Below are positions 60,667-64,000 of a DNA stretch of 64,000 nt, one piece after another. This DNA comes from an uncultured Muribaculaceae bacterium. Its GTDB lineage: Bacteria > Bacteroidota > Bacteroidia > Bacteroidales > Muribaculaceae. Within the stretch, counting starts at the first letter, position 1, and every line of letters begins with the position of its first letter. A program made the translations under genes and the position numbers. A model generated the notes under the pieces. That model was given only the letters and a program-made list of their open reading frames with translations. It made no database searches and was not told the DNA's origin. The stretch lies in NCBI GenBank assembly GCA_910579845.1, contig CAJTWL010000002.1:62001-126000 (forward strand), written 5' to 3'.

Positions 60667-63204
60667 ATGAAAAACATATCGCATTTTGGAGCCATCCTTC
60701 CTATTGCAGCCTTGATGCTGAGCGGCGGGGTGGCTTCCGCTTTCACTCTACGTCACTTCAAGGCGTCAAAACCTGTCGAAGTCAATATCCCGGCAGTTCC
60801 CGATTCCCTCAAAAACGAAAACGCTTTTTCCAAGGAGCATCTTCTGGAATCGGCTCTCCCTGCTTCTCTGCAATACCAGAGACAGAACTGGACCACTATG
60901 ACAGCGGATTCCGGAGGTAGACTCAAGCTGCTTCCCGCAGCTTCCAGACCACGTTTGCAGTCGTTCAAGACAAATCTGCGTTCTCCACGCTTCTCAAAGG
61001 GTTCACTTGTACTTCACACCAAAGGGATGGGGAATCTGATCGTCGACGGTATATCGGTTGCCAAGAAAGCGACTGTCGACACAATAGCCGGCGAGGCGTC
61101 AGCCCCGCTATCTCTCAATCCTGAACAGGATTATGATATCCAGATCAATATAGTGACTATGCCTGACGAGCCGGGTGTTCCGGAATTTAATGTTGAATAT
61201 ATACCGGATGCGGAATTCGGGGATATCTTGCCGGCGGAGGATATGTACAGTACGCGTCGCTTCTCTGTAAAGCAGACAATGACCGGAGAACGCGTATACA
61301 AGTCACAGCTCTCGCCGGACGGCAAATATATTCTTCTGAAATATTCCAGACGTTTCAATCAGACAGAATGGACAAACAGAGCTTCGATTGTAGAGACCAA
61401 CACGGGTAAAGTCATTTCCGAGAATATAGACAACTCCTCGGAATGGATGCCGGAAGGCGCCACATTATACCACACCGTGAAACAGCCTGACGGGTATATT
61501 CTCGTTGCGACTTACCTGCCATCGTTAAGGTCGGAAACCATTGCAAGGAATCTGCCCGATGGAAATTTCACAATGCTTCCGGACGGCAATACACTGATAT
61601 ATTATAAAGAGATCGAGGGTAAGAAGGATTCAGGAGATATGCGCCGCATCCTTGGTCCGGATGACCGCATACCCGGAAACCGGAACCGCTCATATCTGAT
61701 GAAATATGAAATATCGTCACACATATCCACACCTCTGACCTATGGAGGAGCCACGACCTCCCTTCTCGATATTGACAGGACAGGAAGAAAAATCCTCTAT
61801 ATGAGTTCAGAGAACCGACCGGAGGAATATCCCTTCTACTTCAACAATCTCATTGAGCTTGATCTGAACACACTGCATACAGACACAATCATAGCCAACG
61901 ATCCATATATCAACAGTGCGGTCTACTCTCCTGATGCACACGAACTGTTTATAACAGGAAGTCCGTCGGCTTTTGAAGGAATCGGCAGGAACTGCGGAGA
62001 CCATGAGATTGCAAATGATTTCGACACACAGGGATTTATCTACAATATCGACAATCGTGAGGTACGAGCCATTACCAAGGAGTTCAATCCGGCATTACAA
62101 GGAGGCGCGATATGGAATCCCGCTGACAATACAATCTATTTCCGCGGTGAGGACGGTTTCTATACAAACCTGTATTCACTCAATCCCAAAAGCGGTTTTA
62201 TCAAACGCCTGAATCCGGAAAACGAAACTGTCACAAGTTTCTCTGTGGGTGACGCTCAGAGCCGGTGGCTGACCTACTGCGGAGGTGGATTCACTAACAC
62301 AGGTTCAGCCTACCTGATCTCCTTGAAAACCAACAAAGTCACCTGTCTCGCCGATCCGATGAAGGAGGAACTTGCGGGTGTCAGATTCGGTAAGATGATA
62401 CATTGGTCATTCACATCGTCGGACGGCAGTGTCATAGACGGTTATGAATGCCGTCCCCCGGACTTCGATCCTAAAAAGAAATATCCTCTGATAGTCTATT
62501 ACTACGGAGGCACCTCTCCCTCTACTGCAGCTATCACTAATCCATATTCACCGCAGGTGTTCGCTTCACGCGATTATGTTGTATACGTTATAAACCCGAG
62601 CGGGACAACAGGTTACGGGCAGGAATTCTCCGCACGTCACGTAAACACCTGGGGGAAACGCACAGCCGAAGATATAATAGAGGGTGTAAAGGAATTCTGC
62701 AGACAGCGTAAATATGTCGATGACAAGAAGATCGGTTGCCTTGGCGCCTCATATGGCGGATTCATGACCGAATACCTACAGACTTTGACCGATATCTTCG
62801 CAGCTGCTGTCTCCCATGCCGGCATCTCCAATGTAACAAGCTATTGGGGCGAAGGTTCCTGGGGTTATTCCTACAATGCGATTGCCGCTGCCAAAAGTTA
62901 TCCGTGGACAAATCCTGACCTGTATACAAAACAGGGGTCTCTCTTCAACGTAGACAAGATACACACACCGTTATTGCTTCTGCACGGCACTGCCGACACA
63001 AATGTGCCGATCGGAGAGAGCATACAGCTATTCAATGCTCTGAAATTATTGAACAGGGAAGTCGAATTCATAACTGTTCAGGACGAAAACCACGTAATCA
63101 CTAATTTCGATAAGAAGATTCTTTGGCAGAACACGATAATGGCATGGTTCGCCAAATATCTTCAGGATGATCCGCGCTGGTGGGATGAATTATACGGAAA
63201 ATAA
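60667..63204 (+). CDS. Exported S9-family prolyl oligopeptidase / dipeptidyl peptidase
   Basis: An 845-residue exported serine peptidase with a signal peptide (about 1-26, GGVASAF). Residues about 190-560 form a beta-propeller with repeated blade motifs. The C-terminal alpha/beta hydrolase domain holds the triad: Ser in GASYGGFM, Asp in HGTADTNVP and His in DENHVI. It probably trims proline-containing or other short peptides in the periplasm. It lies 30 nt after the FKBP-like gene and just before a small lipoprotein gene. Confidence 0.93.
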   Translation: MKNISHFGAILPIAALMLSGGVASAFTLRHFKASKPVEVNIPAVPDSLKNENAFSKEHLLESALPASLQYQRQNWTTMTADSGGRLKLLPAASRPRLQSFKTNLRSPRFSKGSLVLHTKGMGNLIVDGISVAKKATVDTIAGEASAPLSLNPEQDYDIQINIVTMPDEPGVPEFNVEYIPDAEFGDILPAEDMYSTRRFSVKQTMTGERVYKSQLSPDGKYILLKYSRRFNQTEWTNRASIVETNTGKVISENIDNSSEWMPEGATLYHTVKQPDGYILVATYLPSLRSETIARNLPDGNFTMLPDGNTLIYYKEIEGKKDSGDMRRILGPDDRIPGNRNRSYLMKYEISSHISTPLTYGGATTSLLDIDRTGRKILYMSSENRPEEYPFYFNNLIELDLNTLHTDTIIANDPYINSAVYSPDAHELFITGSPSAFEGIGRNCGDHEIANDFDTQGFIYNIDNREVRAITKEFNPALQGGAIWNPADNTIYFRGEDGFYTNLYSLNPKSGFIKRLNPENETVTSFSVGDAQSRWLTYCGGGFTNTGSAYLISLKTNKVTCLADPMKEELAGVRFGKMIHWSFTSSDGSVIDGYECRPPDFDPKKKYPLIVYYYGGTSPSTAAITNPYSPQVFASRDYVVYVINPSGTTGYGQEFSARHVNTWGKRTAEDIIEGVKEFCRQRKYVDDKKIGCLGASYGGFMTEYLQTLTDIFAAAVSHAGISNVTSYWGEGSWGYSYNAIAAAKSYPWTNPDLYTKQGSLFNVDKIHTPLLLLHGTADTNVPIGESIQLFNALKLLNREVEFITVQDENHVITNFDKKILWQNTIMAWFAKYLQDDPRWWDELYGK

Positions 63205-63208
63205 TAAA

Positions 63209-63526
63209 ATGAAAAACAATAATATAAAATATCTGCCTCTCGTTTTCGCCGCTCTGTTGGCGGCATCCTGCTCGCATACCGACAAAGGAGAGGAATCAGC
63301 CGCTGAAATCGAGGCAGCGATGATGGAGGGACGCGAAGCGGCAAAAATATTTGTAAACCGACCGTGGCGCGACACGGTCGAACTGCAGAGCCGTCTTCTC
63401 GAAGCCAGATCTCACAGGGCAAAATATGATACACTTGGTCTTAAAAGATGTGCCGAGGCATACGACTCAGGTTTTGTCTCGACTATCCGTACTGTCAATC
63501 CCGATGTGGCAAATCAGATTAAATGA
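63209..63526 (+). CDS. Small lipoprotein
   Basis: A 105-residue lipoprotein from the ATG at 63209 (4 nt after the peptidase stop). An in-frame ATG at 63167 would put the start inside the peptidase gene and bury the signal peptide. The lipobox is LAASC (Cys near residue 21). The mature part is helical and charged (AAEIEAAMMEGREAAKIF). No function is recognised. It shares its transcript with the peptidase and is followed after 9 nt by the TIGR02757 gene. Confidence 0.8.
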   Translation: MKNNNIKYLPLVFAALLAASCSHTDKGEESAAEIEAAMMEGREAAKIFVNRPWRDTVELQSRLLEARSHRAKYDTLGLKRCAEAYDSGFVSTIRTVNPDVANQIK

Positions 63527-63535
63527 TTTTCATCC

Positions 63536-64000
63536 ATGACTATAAAACCGGAAATAGCCCGGCTTCTGCAGACTGAAGCCGAAAGAATAAATAACCCTGC
63601 ATTCATAACCGAGGATCCTGTTCAGTTTCCCCGCAGGTTTTCAAAACTTCAAGATATTGAAATAGTCGCTTTTCTATCCGCCATCATTGCCTGGGGTAGA
63701 CGGACCATGATATGCCGCGATGCGGAAAGGATGCTCAACCTTATGGATAATGATCCTTATAATTACGTAATGGACGAAGGATATCTTGACCTTGACCCCG
63801 GTCTGAACCTACACCGCACGTTTTTCGCATCCCACTTTCAATATTTTCTAAAAGGATTGCGTGAAATCTACAGACAGCATGCCAGCCTTGACGCATTTGC
63901 AAAAAGCAGAATGGTCGGTGGCGATGAAGCACCCGCCTGGAAGCTTGTAGAGGAAATGGAGAATGTGATGCGTACGGTCAACGACGGAAAGGACTGTTCC
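63536..64000 (+). CDS. TIGR02757/DUF2400-family protein (partial)
   Basis: 155 codons are visible from the ATG at 63536 to the window edge with no stop. FPRRFSKLQDIEIVAFLSAIIAWGRR, the MICRDAERMLNLMDNDPYNYV segment and FASHFQYFLKGLR fit the TIGR02757 family, whose full members are about 250 residues. No signal peptide is visible. The biochemical role of the family is unknown to me. Confidence 0.88.
   Translation, partial: MTIKPEIARLLQTEAERINNPAFITEDPVQFPRRFSKLQDIEIVAFLSAIIAWGRRTMICRDAERMLNLMDNDPYNYVMDEGYLDLDPGLNLHRTFFASHFQYFLKGLREIYRQHASLDAFAKSRMVGGDEAPAWKLVEEMENVMRTVNDGKDCS

Overview
The window looks like a chromosomal segment of a Bacteroidales bacterium, probably near Muribaculaceae/Bacteroides; the family is an inference. 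Support comes from two SusC/SusD loci with ECF sigma factors and FecR anti-sigma factors, type IX secretion (T9SS) tails, BACON-type lipoproteins, and several promoters of the Bacteroidota type (TTG, 20-nt spacer, TAnnTTTG). No tRNA, rRNA, CRISPR array, transposase or phage gene was seen.

Region 1 (1-13810, minus strand) is a polymorphic-toxin island. A small T9SS-tailed protein carrying one YD repeat precedes a 2033-residue secreted Rhs/YD-repeat protein whose C-terminal tip is a GIY-YIG nuclease-like toxin. Behind the toxin lies an AT-rich array of eight small genes: five paralogues of an Imm26-like immunity family and three paralogues of a second, unrecognised family. Two spacers in the array keep short remnants of Rhs toxin tails, so the array appears to record successive toxin-tip replacements.

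Region 2 (14110-28739) is mostly housekeeping: eno, a RecD-like helicase, fabD and asd. An operon follows with a DUF362 lipoprotein, a TonB-dependent receptor, a DUF3737 protein, a PatB-type C-S lyase and a MATE exporter. Then come a tiny membrane protein, an OPT-family transporter and a lone ECF sigma factor.

Region 3 (28816-39916, minus strand) is one long SusC/D operon with a glycerophosphodiester phosphodiesterase, a calcineurin-like phosphoesterase, FecR, SusC (interrupted by an in-frame amber codon), SusD and two exported proteins. Region 5 (46872-57647, plus strand) is a second SusC/D locus: a glycerophosphodiesterase lipoprotein, a 40-residue peptide, ECF sigma, FecR, SusC, SusD, a Ser-type sulfatase-like hydrolase and an S1/P1-family nuclease/phospholipase C. 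Neither locus contains a recognisable glycoside hydrolase. Both look built to harvest phosphodiesters (phospholipid head groups, teichoic-acid-like polymers or nucleic acid).

Region 4 (40074-46569) lies between them. It holds a secreted WD40-caspase with a predicted EF-hand, a Sel1-repeat protein, a small secreted protein and a CHASE2 membrane protein, arranged as two convergent pairs. It is the best candidate for an undescribed system. Region 6 (57792-64000) returns to housekeeping: glyS, lemA, an FKBP-like lipoprotein, an S9 peptidase, a small lipoprotein and a TIGR02757 gene cut by the window edge. Three inverted-repeat elements without genes and a recurring gene-end motif (TAAGAAACTGTTTAAA-like) are scattered through the window.
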